From Thiothrix sp. (GTDB lineage Bacteria > Pseudomonadota > Gammaproteobacteria > Thiotrichales > Thiotrichaceae), in contig SSFA01000017.1 in NCBI GenBank assembly GCA_008015155.1, forward strand, positions 186,001 to 250,000: a stretch of 64,000 nt of DNA, read 5' to 3'. A program made the translations under genes and the position numbers. Below are positions 37,638 to 48,120 of the stretch, one piece after another. Position 1 is the stretch's first letter, and each line of letters starts with the position of its first letter. The notes beneath the pieces were generated by a model. That model saw nothing but the letters and a program-made list of their open reading frames with translations, was not told the origin of the DNA and did not search any database.

Positions 37638-38870
37638 ATGTCCCAGCATCCTCTTAGTCAGCGTCATCGTACTGTTCCAGTCAGAGTTGGCTCTATTATT
37701 GTCGGCGGCGATGCCCCGGTCGTAGTGCAATCCATGACGAATACGGATACCGCAGATGCAGTGCGTACCGCCATCCAATGTGCGGAGTTAGCTCAAGCCG
37801 GATCTGAGTTAGTGCGCATTACGGTGAATAGCCTAGAAGCAGCACAAGCAGTTCCGGAAATTCGTGAACGTTTAGATAAGCTCGGTTGCAATGTCCCGTT
37901 AATTGGCGATTTTCATTTTAATGGGCATAAACTATTGAGTGCCGTGCCCGAATGCGCACAGGCTTTAGCGAAATATCGAATTAATCCGGGTAATGTCGGC
38001 CGTGGTAAAAAGCGTGATGAGCAATTTGCACAAATGATTGAATTTGCTTGTCGCTATCAGAAGCCAGTACGGATTGGCGTCAATTGGGGGTCTTTAGATC
38101 AAGAGTTATTAGCACGCAAGCTAGATACTAACTCGCAGTTGGCTCAACCCTTAGAGCTCTATGATGTAATGCATGAAGCACTAATTGAATCTGCCTTAAG
38201 CAGTGCTGCTAAAGCAGAAGAATATGGCCTGCCCCATGATCAGATTATCTTGTCTTGTAAACTCAGTGAGGTACAAGGTTTGATTCGTGCTTATCGGGAT
38301 TTAGCGAGTCGTTGCGATTACCCACTCCATTTGGGTTTAACAGAAGCGGGTATGGGCAGTAAAGGCATTGTTTATTCGACGGCTGCTCTATCCGTACTCT
38401 TACAAGAGGGTATTGGTGACACGATTCGTATTTCCCTTACACCTGAACCGCATGCCAAGCGTGAAAAAGAAGTAATTGTTGGCCAAGAAATTCTTCAGGC
38501 TTTAGGCCTGCGTTCGTTTACACCTCAAGTGATCGCCTGCCCTGGTTGCGGGCGTACCTCTAGCGATTATTTTCAACGTTTAGCAGAGCAGATTCAAAAT
38601 TGGTTGCGTGAGCAAATGCCAGTTTGGCGCACTCAATATTCCGGTGTGGAAACCATGTCTGTAGCCGTCATGGGTTGTGTGGTCAACGGGCCTGGTGAAA
38701 GTAAGCATGCGAATATTGGGATTAGTCTACCAGGGAGTGGCGAAGTTCCAGTAGCGCCTGTCTATGAAGATGGTGAAAAAACAGTGACTTTGAAGGGCGA
38801 TCACATAGCGACTGAATTCCAAAGTTTGGTCGAGGCCTATGTGCAGCGCACTTATCGACCAGCAGCTTAA
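37638..38870 (+). CDS. ispG: (E)-4-hydroxy-3-methylbut-2-enyl-diphosphate synthase
   Basis: [26 protein letters not shown]...[17 protein letters not shown]...[10 protein letters not shown]...[19 protein letters not shown]. Confidence 0.97.
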   Translation: MSQHPLSQRHRTVPVRVGSIIVGGDAPVVVQSMTNTDTADAVRTAIQCAELAQAGSELVRITVNSLEAAQAVPEIRERLDKLGCNVPLIGDFHFNGHKLLSAVPECAQALAKYRINPGNVGRGKKRDEQFAQMIEFACRYQKPVRIGVNWGSLDQELLARKLDTNSQLAQPLELYDVMHEALIESALSSAAKAEEYGLPHDQIILSCKLSEVQGLIRAYRDLASRCDYPLHLGLTEAGMGSKGIVYSTAALSVLLQEGIGDTIRISLTPEPHAKREKEVIVGQEILQALGLRSFTPQVIACPGCGRTSSDYFQRLAEQIQNWLREQMPVWRTQYSGVETMSVAVMGCVVNGPGESKHANIGISLPGSGEVPVAPVYEDGEKTVTLKGDHIATEFQSLVEAYVQRTYRPAA

Positions 38871-38959
38871 GTGAGCTTAAGCTGAATTTTAAGAAAATAG
38901 TTAAGGCACTGCCTTGACATTGAGGGTCTAAAACGCTTTAATAGCGGCCTCTTGAGACC

Positions 38960-39035
<76 letters not shown>

Positions 39036-39145
39036 AGTTCAAAATTTTTCGTTTCATTGCATTTCCTTTTAGTTTTATCTCCTTTTCTTGATTTTTCATT
39101 GTCGAACTTGCGATTGCTTGTTATAACGACAATCTTTTAGTTCGT

Positions 39146-39182
39146 AACCGAGTTGAATTTATTTAACTCGGTTTTTTCTTTT
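39146..39182 (+). terminator. Rho-independent terminator downstream of tRNA-Phe
   Basis: AACCGAGTT-N10-AACTCGGTTTTTTCTTTT. Confidence 0.85.
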
Positions 39183-39417
39183 GGGCATCCCAGATTTAAA
39201 TTAAATTTCTTCGTCAATCCACATGGCGAGTGTCGATTGACTATAGTCAACTCAAGAATCTGCTACACTAGGCGCGCTTGAGTAGGGTTTGAGCAAAATT
39301 CTTTTGCAATGGGTCGCTGCACCTAAGCAGCACGCTACCCAAGCTGGCTTTTAAAAGGCTCCTTAATTGGATTGCCTAACAAAATTACCCATACTAACTG
39401 AGAGGGCCATTCAAACT

Positions 39418-41685
39418 ATGCGATTTCGTTTTCCTGTCGTCATTATTGACGAAGACTTCCGCTCTGAAAATACGTCAGGCTTGGGGATTCGGGCTTTAGC
39501 TAAAGCGATTGAAGAGACAGGCATGGAAGTATTAGGGGTGACGAGTTACGGTGACTTGTCGACCTTTGCGCAACAACAAAGTCGGGCGTCTGCTTTCATT
39601 CTAGCGATCGATGATGAGGAGTTTGCCGCCGCAGCGGAAACAGACGAAAACGGTAATAGTGAACCTTTGGCTTTAAAGGCTTTACGGAGCTTCGTAGAAG
39701 AAATTCGTTGGCGCAATGCAGAAATTCCTATTTTTTTACACGGGGAAACTCGCACTGCACGCCATATCCCGAATGATATTTTGCGCGAACTCAATGGCTT
39801 CATTCACATGTTTGAAGATACGCCTGAATTCGTGGCGCGCTATATCATTCGTGAGGCTAAAGCCTATTTAGATAGTCTTGCACCGCCTTTCTTCCGAGCG
39901 CTAACACATTATGCAGCGGATGGCTCTTATTCTTGGCATTGCCCCGGACATTCCGGTGGGGTTGCTTTCTTAAAATCACCCGTTGGGCAAATGTTTCATC
40001 AATTTTTTGGTGAGAATATGTTACGCGCGGATGTGTGTAATTCTGTGGATGAACTAGGCCAATTGCTTGATCATACCGGGCCAGTAGCAGCTTCTGAACA
40101 TAATGCAGCACGTATTTTCAATGTCGATCATTTGTTCTTTGTGACCAATGGCACCTCGACCTCAAACAAAATGGTTTGGCATTCTTGTGTAGCAGATAAT
40201 GATATTGTGGTTGTCGACCGGAACTGCCATAAGTCTATTTTGCACGCCATTACCATGACCGGCGCGATTCCAGTATTTTTGACACCTACGCGCAATCACT
40301 TTGGGATTATTGGCCCGATTCCACATAAATCGTTTGATCGGGATGCGATCGAGGCGAAAATTGCCGCACATCCTTTAGCTAGCAAATTAGGCACAAATCC
40401 CCGCATTCTGACTATTACTCAAAGTACTTATGATGGTGTGCTGTATAACACTGGCATGATTAAAGAACGTTTGGATGGTTGGATTGATAATCTGCTATTT
40501 GATGAAGCTTGGTTGCCCCATGCTGCTTTCCATGACTTCTACAAGGGTATGCATGCCATGTCACGCAATGGCGAGCGTACTCAAAAGTCGATGGTATTTG
40601 CGACACAATCCACGCATAAATTATTGGCTGGCTTGTCACAAGCTTCCCAAATTCTGGTGCAGGATGCGAAAGAAACGAAGTTGGATCAGCATGTCTTTAA
40701 TGAAGCTTATCTAATGCACAGTTCCACCAGCCCGCAATATGCGATTATCGCTAGTTGTGATGTGGCGGCTGCAATGATGGAAGCACCCGGTGGTACGGCC
40801 TTGGTTGAAGAATCTATTTCTGAGTCTTTAAACTTCCGGCGTGCGATGCAGAAAGTGGATGCTGAGTACGGGGATGCTTGGTGGTTCAAAATCTGGGGGC
40901 CAAACATTGTTGATGAGGAAGGTATCGGTACTCGTGATCCTTGGGTTTTAAAAGCCAATGACCGCTGGCATGGTTTCGGCAATTTAGCAGACAACTTCAA
41001 TATGCTAGACCCGATCAAAGCCACGATTATTACCCCAGGCTTAGATGTAGATGGCGCATTTAGTGATGAAATCGGCATCCCGGCTGCTATTGTCACTAAA
41101 TACCTAGCTGAGCATGGCGTTATTGTCGAGAAATGCGGCCTGTATAGCTTCTTTATTATGTTCACCATCGGCATTACGAAAGGCCGTTGGAATACTTTAT
41201 TGACTGCTTTACAGCAATTCAAAGATGATTTTGATAAAAATCAACCACTGTGGCGCGTATTACCAGAGTTCATCGCCCGTAATCCACGCTATGAGAAAAT
41301 TGGTCTACGTGATCTGTGCTTACAAATTCATGCCTTCTATGCAGAATATGATGTAGCACGTTTGACCACAGAAATGTATCTCTCTGATATGGAACCGGCA
41401 ATGAAGCCTTCTGATGCTTTTGCGATGATGACGCATCGGAAGATTGATCGTGTACCGGTCGATCAGTTAGAGGGACGGATTACGGCGAGTTTGGTGACGC
41501 CTTATCCTCCGGGCATCCCGCTTTTGATTCCGGGCGAACGTTTTAATAAAACCATTGTGGATTATTTAAAATTCACCCGAGTCTTTAACGAGAAGTTTCC
41601 GGGCTTCGAGGCTGATGTGCATGGTTTAACTGTGGACACGACTGAAGGCCTGAAACAGTATTATGTAGATTGCGTTAGACAGTAA
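39418..41685 (+). CDS. Arginine/lysine/ornithine decarboxylase (PLP, fold III)
   Basis: MRFRFPVVIIDEDFRSENTSGLGIRALAKAIEETG...DGSYSWHCPGHSGGVAF...LLFDEAWLPHAAFHDFY...FATQSTHKLLAGLSQAS. Confidence 0.92.
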   Translation: MRFRFPVVIIDEDFRSENTSGLGIRALAKAIEETGMEVLGVTSYGDLSTFAQQQSRASAFILAIDDEEFAAAAETDENGNSEPLALKALRSFVEEIRWRNAEIPIFLHGETRTARHIPNDILRELNGFIHMFEDTPEFVARYIIREAKAYLDSLAPPFFRALTHYAADGSYSWHCPGHSGGVAFLKSPVGQMFHQFFGENMLRADVCNSVDELGQLLDHTGPVAASEHNAARIFNVDHLFFVTNGTSTSNKMVWHSCVADNDIVVVDRNCHKSILHAITMTGAIPVFLTPTRNHFGIIGPIPHKSFDRDAIEAKIAAHPLASKLGTNPRILTITQSTYDGVLYNTGMIKERLDGWIDNLLFDEAWLPHAAFHDFYKGMHAMSRNGERTQKSMVFATQSTHKLLAGLSQASQILVQDAKETKLDQHVFNEAYLMHSSTSPQYAIIASCDVAAAMMEAPGGTALVEESISESLNFRRAMQKVDAEYGDAWWFKIWGPNIVDEEGIGTRDPWVLKANDRWHGFGNLADNFNMLDPIKATIITPGLDVDGAFSDEIGIPAAIVTKYLAEHGVIVEKCGLYSFFIMFTIGITKGRWNTLLTALQQFKDDFDKNQPLWRVLPEFIARNPRYEKIGLRDLCLQIHAFYAEYDVARLTTEMYLSDMEPAMKPSDAFAMMTHRKIDRVPVDQLEGRITASLVTPYPPGIPLLIPGERFNKTIVDYLKFTRVFNEKFPGFEADVHGLTVDTTEGLKQYYVDCVRQ

Positions 41686-41694
41686 GCTCTAAAC

Positions 41695-41723
41695 TTAGCG
41701 GCTAGTTTCTGGCTAGCCGCTAA
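41695..41723. terminator. Bidirectional hairpin between convergent genes
   Basis: TTAGCGGCTAG-TTTCTGG-CTAGCCGCTAA, 11-bp perfect stem. Confidence 0.6.
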
Positions 41724-41735
41724 CTTAAATATCGA

Positions 41736-42305
41736 TCAGTAATGTTTTTCCAACCATTCTTTCACCCACGGCTTATGCTCACGGATTTCTTCTTTAGTTA
41801 AGCCCTTAAGCTCATGGGGAAACACTAACCACTCATCAGTTTCATGTACGAAATAATCAGGACGCAGCGTTGTTTTGTTTTTATTCGGCTTGAAATAAGG
41901 GGTGGCAATCCGAATATCGTGCGGGGTATTCAAGCGCGCTTCTGAGCGAATTTTGTCCAAAGCAGCTTTAATGCTATTACCCGAATCGAATACATCATCG
42001 ATGATCAATAGAGAGTTGGGCGCGTTGATATGCTTAATTAAATACTCCAAACCATGTACTTTGACTTCGCGTGCTGTCTGATTCAAGCCAGTATAGTAAG
42101 AGGTGCGAATCGCAATATGGTCGGTTGAAACACCAAAGTATTCAAACAGCTCCTGAACGACAATACCTACAGGCGTACCACCACGCCAGATGGCCACAAT
42201 AAAGTCCGGGCGAAAGCCGCTATCGTAGATTTTTTCCGCTAATTGGATAGAGCTATCCATTAAGTCTTGTGGAGTTAAAAAGACTTTCTCAATTGCTGCC
42301 GACAC
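41736..42305 (-). CDS. Purine phosphoribosyltransferase family protein
   Basis: PDFIVAIWRGGTPVGIVVQELFEYF, SLLIIDDVFDSGNSIKAAL (PRPP motif). Confidence 0.88.
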   Translation of the reverse strand: MSAAIEKVFLTPQDLMDSSIQLAEKIYDSGFRPDFIVAIWRGGTPVGIVVQELFEYFGVSTDHIAIRTSYYTGLNQTAREVKVHGLEYLIKHINAPNSLLIIDDVFDSGNSIKAALDKIRSEARLNTPHDIRIATPYFKPNKNKTTLRPDYFVHETDEWLVFPHELKGLTKEEIREHKPWVKEWLEKHY

Positions 42306-42340
42306 GATGGGATCCTTTCGCTGAACGCCTAAAACAGAAC

Positions 42341-43741
42341 TCAGGACGTTAGCATCATTTTTGAGATTTCTCTATGTCGTTGTAAAGGTTTTGTCATATC
42401 CAAGCTTAAAAGCTGACCTTGCTCCACCACAACTCGGCCATGAATAATCGAGAGATCAACACTGAAGTTTTGACAAAAGACGGCTGCTGCTATGGGATCA
42501 TGTTCCGCGCCTGCATAATTTAGACGATTCAAATTAATCGCAATTAAGTCAGCACTTTTGCCAACCTCTAGTGAGCCAATATCAGTACGCCCTAAGGTAG
42601 CTGCCCCGCCGCGGGTAGCTAAGCGCAAGGCTTCACGAGCGCTCATAGCTGCTGGGTTGCCTGCAAAGCCTTCTCGTCCGCCTAGTGGCATACTAGGTGA
42701 ATATTGATGAGGTGCTATCCGCTGGAGCAGCATCGCTTGACGGGCTTCAGCGAGCATATGACTACCATCATTGGAAGCTGAACCATCGACACCTAGACCT
42801 ACTTTGACTCCAGCGGCGGTCATTTTTGGAATGGCTGCGATACCACTAGCTAAGCGCATATTACTGCTTGGGCAATGGGCCACACCAGTGCCGGTTTGGG
42901 CAAATTTATGAATCTCAGCCGTACTCATATGCACACAATGCGCATGCCAACAATCACAGCCTGTCCAACCTAAAGATTCCACATAGTCAACAGGGCGCAT
43001 GCCAAATTTAGCGAGACAAAACTGCTCTTCATCCAAGGTTTCCGCCAAATGTGTATGCAAATGTACCCGCTGATACTGCCGCGCTAAGTGCGCACTTTCA
43101 CGCATTAAATCAGCCGTTACAGAGAAAGGTGAACAAGGCGCGAGTACTAAGCGCAACATACTATGCTCGCTAGCATCATGATAAGTTTCAATGAGGCGCT
43201 GTGAATCTTTCAAAATAGCCGCTTCATTTTCAGTGACTCGATCGGGTGGTAAACCCCCTTTGCTTTCGCCTAAAGACATAGAGCCACGCGCTGCATGAAA
43301 ACGTATACCTATTTCTTGCGCTGCCTGAATTTGACTATCGAGCGTACAATCATTTGGGTAGATATATAGATGGTCACTGCTGGTCGTGCAACCTGAGAGC
43401 ATCAATTCGGCTAAGCCTGTAAGCGTGCTGATATACACAGCTTCATCGGTGAGTTTGGCCCAAATTGGATAGAGCGTTTTTAGCCAAGTGAATAGATCAG
43501 CGTCTTGAGCAACCACTCGTGTCAGCGTCTGATAGAGATGATGATGCGTATTGACTAAGCCCGGCAGAATTAAATGATCGCGTAAATCGAAGACTTGATC
43601 AGCACTAGAGGGCAAATCCTGACTAGCACCTATCTGCTTAATCAGATGATCTTCAATATATACACCAGCATCAGCTAGCTCTGTCCCTGCATCATCAAAG
43701 CTGGCGAGCAGGGTGGCATTTTTAAGCAGAATCGAAGACAA
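42341..43741 (-). CDS. 8-oxoguanine deaminase (amidohydrolase)
   Basis: HLILPGLVNTHHHLYQTLTRVV...LHTHLAE...CWHAHCVHMS...VGLGVDGSASNDGSHMLAEARQA; start uncertain: TTG 43741 or track GTG 43804. Confidence 0.87.
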   Translation of the reverse strand: MSSILLKNATLLASFDDAGTELADAGVYIEDHLIKQIGASQDLPSSADQVFDLRDHLILPGLVNTHHHLYQTLTRVVAQDADLFTWLKTLYPIWAKLTDEAVYISTLTGLAELMLSGCTTSSDHLYIYPNDCTLDSQIQAAQEIGIRFHAARGSMSLGESKGGLPPDRVTENEAAILKDSQRLIETYHDASEHSMLRLVLAPCSPFSVTADLMRESAHLARQYQRVHLHTHLAETLDEEQFCLAKFGMRPVDYVESLGWTGCDCWHAHCVHMSTAEIHKFAQTGTGVAHCPSSNMRLASGIAAIPKMTAAGVKVGLGVDGSASNDGSHMLAEARQAMLLQRIAPHQYSPSMPLGGREGFAGNPAAMSAREALRLATRGGAATLGRTDIGSLEVGKSADLIAINLNRLNYAGAEHDPIAAAVFCQNFSVDLSIIHGRVVVEQGQLLSLDMTKPLQRHREISKMMLTS

Positions 43742-43766
43742 ATTAGCTACTCTATGAGGGAAATTT

Positions 43767-44000
43767 TTACTTACAACCAGCGGTAGCGGCCGTTGGGCAA
43801 GCACCTTTCATCAAGATTACTATATTTTCATTCGTGAAGGGGCTAGCTCCCATAAATTTTGGGCCGGTATCATTAGGTCCCCAACTGGTTGTACCCATCA
43901 CAATATTCGGTTTGCTGTTCCTGTTAAATAAGAGTTCATTAAATAAACATTAGCCGCTTTCCAAACGCCATAGGGTGCTTGACCTTTGCAATAAGTGGGT
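43767..44000 (-). pseudogene. Degenerate coding remnant of unknown family
   Basis: Two frames joined by a frameshift: FYVPTYCKGQAPYGVWKAANVYLMN... then ELLFNRNSKPNIVMGTTSWGPNDTGPKFMGASPFTNENIVILMKGACPTAATAGCK*. Confidence 0.4.
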
Positions 44001-44033
44001 ACATAGAAGGAAGTTCAGCAAGCCTAGATTGAG

Positions 44034-44642
44034 CTAGTTGGCAAAGTTTTTCCAGCCAGAATAAATTCTTAAGGCAGTACTAATCAAGCATAAACTCGCA
44101 AAACCATACGCCAAACCGCTGAACCAACTTGGTGCTAAGCACATGAGACTAAATACTAAAATAGTTTCGCCCGCTTCGGTGAGGCCACCTAGATAGTAGA
44201 AGCTTTTATGCGGATAAATTGTGCTAGTGAGTTGACGCTTAGCCGCGAAAATCGCAAACGCTAAAAAACTACTACCAGTTCCGATAAAACTATAAATGAG
44301 CACTGCTGCTGCCAAGGCATTTTCACTAGGATTGCTAAGCGCAAAGCCTAAAGGAATCGCTGAATAGAACAAAAAATCCAGCACAATATCTAAAAAACCT
44401 CCACGATCAGAGGTTTGAGTTAAACGGGCAATCGTTCCGTCCAAGCCATCCAACAAACGATTCAATAAAATTGCTAAAAGTGCCCACAAATAATGCTCGA
44501 ACGCTAATAGTGGCAGAGCTAGCATACCAAGCATAAAGCCCAATACAGTCACTCGATTAGCTGTGAAGCCCCATTGAATAAAACGCTGAGCTAATTGCTG
44601 CTGATACGATTTAGTCTGTTCTAAAATCAGGCGATCAAGCAT
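44034..44642 (-). CDS. ynjF: CDP-alcohol phosphatidyltransferase family protein (YnjF-like)
   Basis: LLDGLDGTIARLTQTSDRGGFLDIVLDFLFY matches DGxxAR..GxxxDxxxD; context with ynjBCD-like genes. Confidence 0.85.
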   Translation of the reverse strand: MLDRLILEQTKSYQQQLAQRFIQWGFTANRVTVLGFMLGMLALPLLAFEHYLWALLAILLNRLLDGLDGTIARLTQTSDRGGFLDIVLDFLFYSAIPLGFALSNPSENALAAAVLIYSFIGTGSSFLAFAIFAAKRQLTSTIYPHKSFYYLGGLTEAGETILVFSLMCLAPSWFSGLAYGFASLCLISTALRIYSGWKNFAN

Positions 44643-44651
44643 GGCAAACTC

Positions 44652-45272
44652 CTAGAGCTGAATAATGCGGCCATCACTGGGTACATCGGCTAGATCATGA
44701 GTCACAAGGACGGCGGGGATTTGTAAGTGAGCAATTTGTGCAAACACGAAGCTGCGAAATTGTTGCCTTAAGGCAGTATCCAGCCGGGAAAAAGGTTCAT
44801 CTAATAGCAGTGCTTGTGGTTCAGCCAATAAAGCACGTAAGACACTGACGCGGGCGCGTTGGCCTCCGGATAAACTACTCGGGTCGCGTTTAGCAAAACC
44901 TGCTAATCCTGCCTGCTCAAGCGCCGTATCAATCTGCTGTTGGCGTGCTGAACCTTTGATGTGTGCAGGTAAGGCAAAGGCTAAATTCCCGCCCACTGTC
45001 AAATGTGGAAAGAGCAGATCATCTTGAAATAAGATGCCGATTTGACGCTGCTCAGTGGGTAACTCATCAACACGTCGTTGATTTAAAAAGCATTGACCTG
45101 TAGCCGTAAATGCTGAAGACAAAGCGCCAATCATCCAAGTTAATAAAGTCGATTTACCAACCCCGGATGCGCCCATCACACTGAGAACTTCACCCGCTGC
45201 TACTTGAAAACTAAGATTCTGAATTAAGGCCTGCTGTGCTTGATACAGGCTGAGCTTTTGAACATGCAGCAT
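44652..45272 (-). CDS. ynjD: ABC transporter ATP-binding protein (YnjD-like)
   Basis: VMGASGVGKSTLL, SLSGGQRARVSVLRALLAEPQALLLDEPFSRLD; ATG 45272 overlaps the permease stop (TAATG). Confidence 0.88.
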   Translation of the reverse strand: MLHVQKLSLYQAQQALIQNLSFQVAAGEVLSVMGASGVGKSTLLTWMIGALSSAFTATGQCFLNQRRVDELPTEQRQIGILFQDDLLFPHLTVGGNLAFALPAHIKGSARQQQIDTALEQAGLAGFAKRDPSSLSGGQRARVSVLRALLAEPQALLLDEPFSRLDTALRQQFRSFVFAQIAHLQIPAVLVTHDLADVPSDGRIIQL

Positions 45273-46918
45273 TAGTTTAATCCAGGATGTTGACGCGCAT
45301 ACCAACGACTTAAGCTAGTTGCTGTCATAAAGGCAAATAAAGGTAACAGTGCTTGTAGCACGGCTTGAACGGCTAAAGTTGCTCGATTGCCACCTGAGCT
45401 TAAGCTCACGGCTTCAGTCGTAACGGTTTCAATACGACCGCCACCGATAAATGCCGTGGGTAAATATTGCGCTACACTAACTGCAAAACCTACTGCTGCG
45501 GCTGCCATAATCGGACGCAGTAACAGCGGCCATTTAATATAAAGACAGGCTTGCCAGGTGTTGTAACCTAAGGTTTTGGCAGTCAATAAATAGCGTGTAT
45601 CTAAACGCTGATAAGCTCCAGTTAAGACCAACAAAATATACGGTAAAACCCAAGCTAAATGGCTCCAAATGACCGCGCTTAAACTACCCTCTAATTTTAG
45701 GAGCAGCGCAAGTTGATATTGAGCGGCTGTAAAAGGTAAGGCAGGAATAATCAAAGGCAGATATAAATAGGCTTGACGTTGCTTCCCCCATTCTAACCAA
45801 AGTAAAGCCAGCGGGAGGCTAATCAATACACTGCAAGTCGCTATCCATAAAGTCATTAGTAATGGTTCGAGTTCAGCTTGCTGCCAAGTGGCGAAACCAA
45901 GACGACTAGGGACAATCTGTGGAAAAAACCATGAATCGGCTAAAGACCAAAGCAATAATAAGCCTAGGCTCAACCAAAAAGGCAGAGTGAGTAAATAGCT
46001 AAACCAAGGACTTAAAAAGCGTATGACAGAAGTTCGCTGCCGCCGACCAGAAGGCTTAGACCATAGCGCAGTTAGGAATTTATAAGCCAGATAAGCGCCA
46101 CCAGCACCTAAAACTAATAGACCCACTAAGACAAGTGCTAAGACCTGTGCCTTCAATTGTTGGATAGGGTCTGGATCAGCAAACCATTGCCAGGCTAATA
46201 CCGCTAAACTAGGTGGAGTGGACGGGCCTAAAATCAAGGCCATATCCACGACTGATAAGCCATAGGCAAACACAGCTAACAAAGGCCAGGCTAAGGACTT
46301 TAATACTTGGGGAAATAAAATTTGCCAGCCTGCTTGCCATGCTGAATAACCCAAACTTTTAGCGATTAGGCTTTGTTTCACGAGCCACTCTTGGCTGATC
46401 AAACCTGTCATCACCCATAATAGAAACCAAGTTTCCTTCAGAGTCAAAGCCAAGCTTAAACTCAAAGCATAGGGGTCTTGGGTAGTGGTCAACCAAGTGG
46501 GTGGTGCAGTCCACGCAAAAAGCGGTGATACTAAACGCACCAACCACCCCGAAGGCGCCAACAAGAATACCAAGCCAATTGCAAACGCAGCATGCGGAAT
46601 TGCTAAGAAAATTGGTAATTGCTGCTGTAAGCGCTGCCAAGTTTTTGAGGGATAAAACAAAAATACGAGCGCACACGCCAAGATCAACGACCAAAGTGTC
46701 GAAATGCCAGCCGAAAAGAGGGTCAATTTCAAAGCAGGTAAAAACTGTGGATCAGACCACAGTAATTGCCAAGCCTTAGCCTGTAGTCCCACCATAAAAA
46801 TGGGTATTAAGCCAAGTAGTGGTAAACCCAGAATCAGTAACACGCCTAGCCAAGCTATAAAGCTTAGCCCTCTATCCACGGATTGACTGTTTGTGTTCGC
46901 CAAAGAAAGACAGCGCAT
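45272..46918 (-). CDS. ynjC: ABC transporter permease, two fused domains (YnjC-like)
   Basis: 548 aa with about 12 TM and duplicated permease motifs. Confidence 0.85.
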   Translation of the reverse strand: MRCLSLANTNSQSVDRGLSFIAWLGVLLILGLPLLGLIPIFMVGLQAKAWQLLWSDPQFLPALKLTLFSAGISTLWSLILACALVFLFYPSKTWQRLQQQLPIFLAIPHAAFAIGLVFLLAPSGWLVRLVSPLFAWTAPPTWLTTTQDPYALSLSLALTLKETWFLLWVMTGLISQEWLVKQSLIAKSLGYSAWQAGWQILFPQVLKSLAWPLLAVFAYGLSVVDMALILGPSTPPSLAVLAWQWFADPDPIQQLKAQVLALVLVGLLVLGAGGAYLAYKFLTALWSKPSGRRQRTSVIRFLSPWFSYLLTLPFWLSLGLLLLWSLADSWFFPQIVPSRLGFATWQQAELEPLLMTLWIATCSVLISLPLALLWLEWGKQRQAYLYLPLIIPALPFTAAQYQLALLLKLEGSLSAVIWSHLAWVLPYILLVLTGAYQRLDTRYLLTAKTLGYNTWQACLYIKWPLLLRPIMAAAAVGFAVSVAQYLPTAFIGGGRIETVTTEAVSLSSGGNRATLAVQAVLQALLPLFAFMTATSLSRWYARQHPGLN

Positions 46919-46925
46919 GCGGTAA

Positions 46926-48092
46926 TTAACTACCGTAACGCTTAATCCATTCTTTTTCCAATGCTTCCACCCAGCTAGCGTGTGGCTCAGCTAAGGTCGG
47001 TACATCAGCGGGTAAAACACTTGGATTAGCTGCTTGCTGCGGCAGTTTGTTGGCTAACAATACACTTGGATCACCCCAAACTTTTAAATCAGCTTTATGG
47101 GCTTGAGCTTCTGGAGATAAGAGGAAGTTGGCAAATACTTGCGCGGCTTCTTTAGCTTTAGCATTGAAAGGAATCGCTAAGAAATGCACATTACCAATGG
47201 TGCCTTTTTTGAAGCCAAAGCTATAAGCACTTTCTGGCAAACGCTTGGCCGCAACTAGGCTTGCAGCTTCATTCGGATTAAAGCTTAAAGAGATTAATAG
47301 CTCGCCATCGGCTAATTTTTGATGCATTTCGGCATCGCTAGCGGGGAAACTTTTACCTTGTTGCCAAGCGACTTTGTGCAGTTCATCTAAGTAGGCCCAT
47401 AAAGGTTGGGTAAGCTTAGTAAATTGCTCAGTATCTACAGGCTTGCTCAAGGCAGCAGAGTCTGTGCTTAAATCTAGCAAGAGTTGTTTAAGAAAAGTCG
47501 TGCCGTGAAAGCTGGGTGGTTTTGGATAAGTGACACGCCCCGGATTCTCTTGAGCAAATTTTAGTAAGGCTGTGGCTGAGTCAGGTGGTGTGGCTAATTT
47601 GTTACGATCCGCGATGAAGGTGAGTTGTGCTGTCCCCCAAGGTGCCTCCAAGCCGTCAGTGCTTTCAGAAAAATCTTGTTGCACTGGCTTTTTAGTATCT
47701 ACATTCACCCAATTAGGCAATTGCTCAGCCCACGGGCCATACAGCAATTGGCCGCGTTTCAGTGTGCTAAAATTTTCCCCATTGACCCAGATTAAATCCA
47801 CCGAGCCATCGCTGGTTCGACCGGCTTGCTGTTCGGTTTGAATGCGCTTAACCACTTCAGCTGCATCGGTAATTTTGACGTGCTTGACTGTAATAGCATA
47901 GCGTTGCTGCGCTTGCTCAGCGGCCCAGTCAATATATTGATTGATATTTTCGCCACCCCCCCAAGCATTGAAGTAAACGGTTTGACCTTTGGCAGCTTGT
48001 TCGATCTTGGCCCAGTCTTCAGCGGCTTGGGCTGTTAAGCTAAAGCTACTGACAAGCACTAAACTGACTAAACTTAAATTTCTAAAATGCAT
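46926..48092 (-). CDS. ynjB: ABC transporter substrate-binding protein (YnjB-like)
   Basis: Signal peptide; VYFNAWGGGENINQYIDWAAEQAQQRY... Confidence 0.88.
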   Translation of the reverse strand: MHFRNLSLVSLVLVSSFSLTAQAAEDWAKIEQAAKGQTVYFNAWGGGENINQYIDWAAEQAQQRYAITVKHVKITDAAEVVKRIQTEQQAGRTSDGSVDLIWVNGENFSTLKRGQLLYGPWAEQLPNWVNVDTKKPVQQDFSESTDGLEAPWGTAQLTFIADRNKLATPPDSATALLKFAQENPGRVTYPKPPSFHGTTFLKQLLLDLSTDSAALSKPVDTEQFTKLTQPLWAYLDELHKVAWQQGKSFPASDAEMHQKLADGELLISLSFNPNEAASLVAAKRLPESAYSFGFKKGTIGNVHFLAIPFNAKAKEAAQVFANFLLSPEAQAHKADLKVWGDPSVLLANKLPQQAANPSVLPADVPTLAEPHASWVEALEKEWIKRYGS

Positions 48093-48120
48093 GCATCATT
48101 TCCTTGTTTATTATGAAATT

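Noticed and set aside
40707-41222. Minus-strand ORF of 171 aa
   Set aside because: Fully antisense to the well-supported decarboxylase gene; no recognisable motif.
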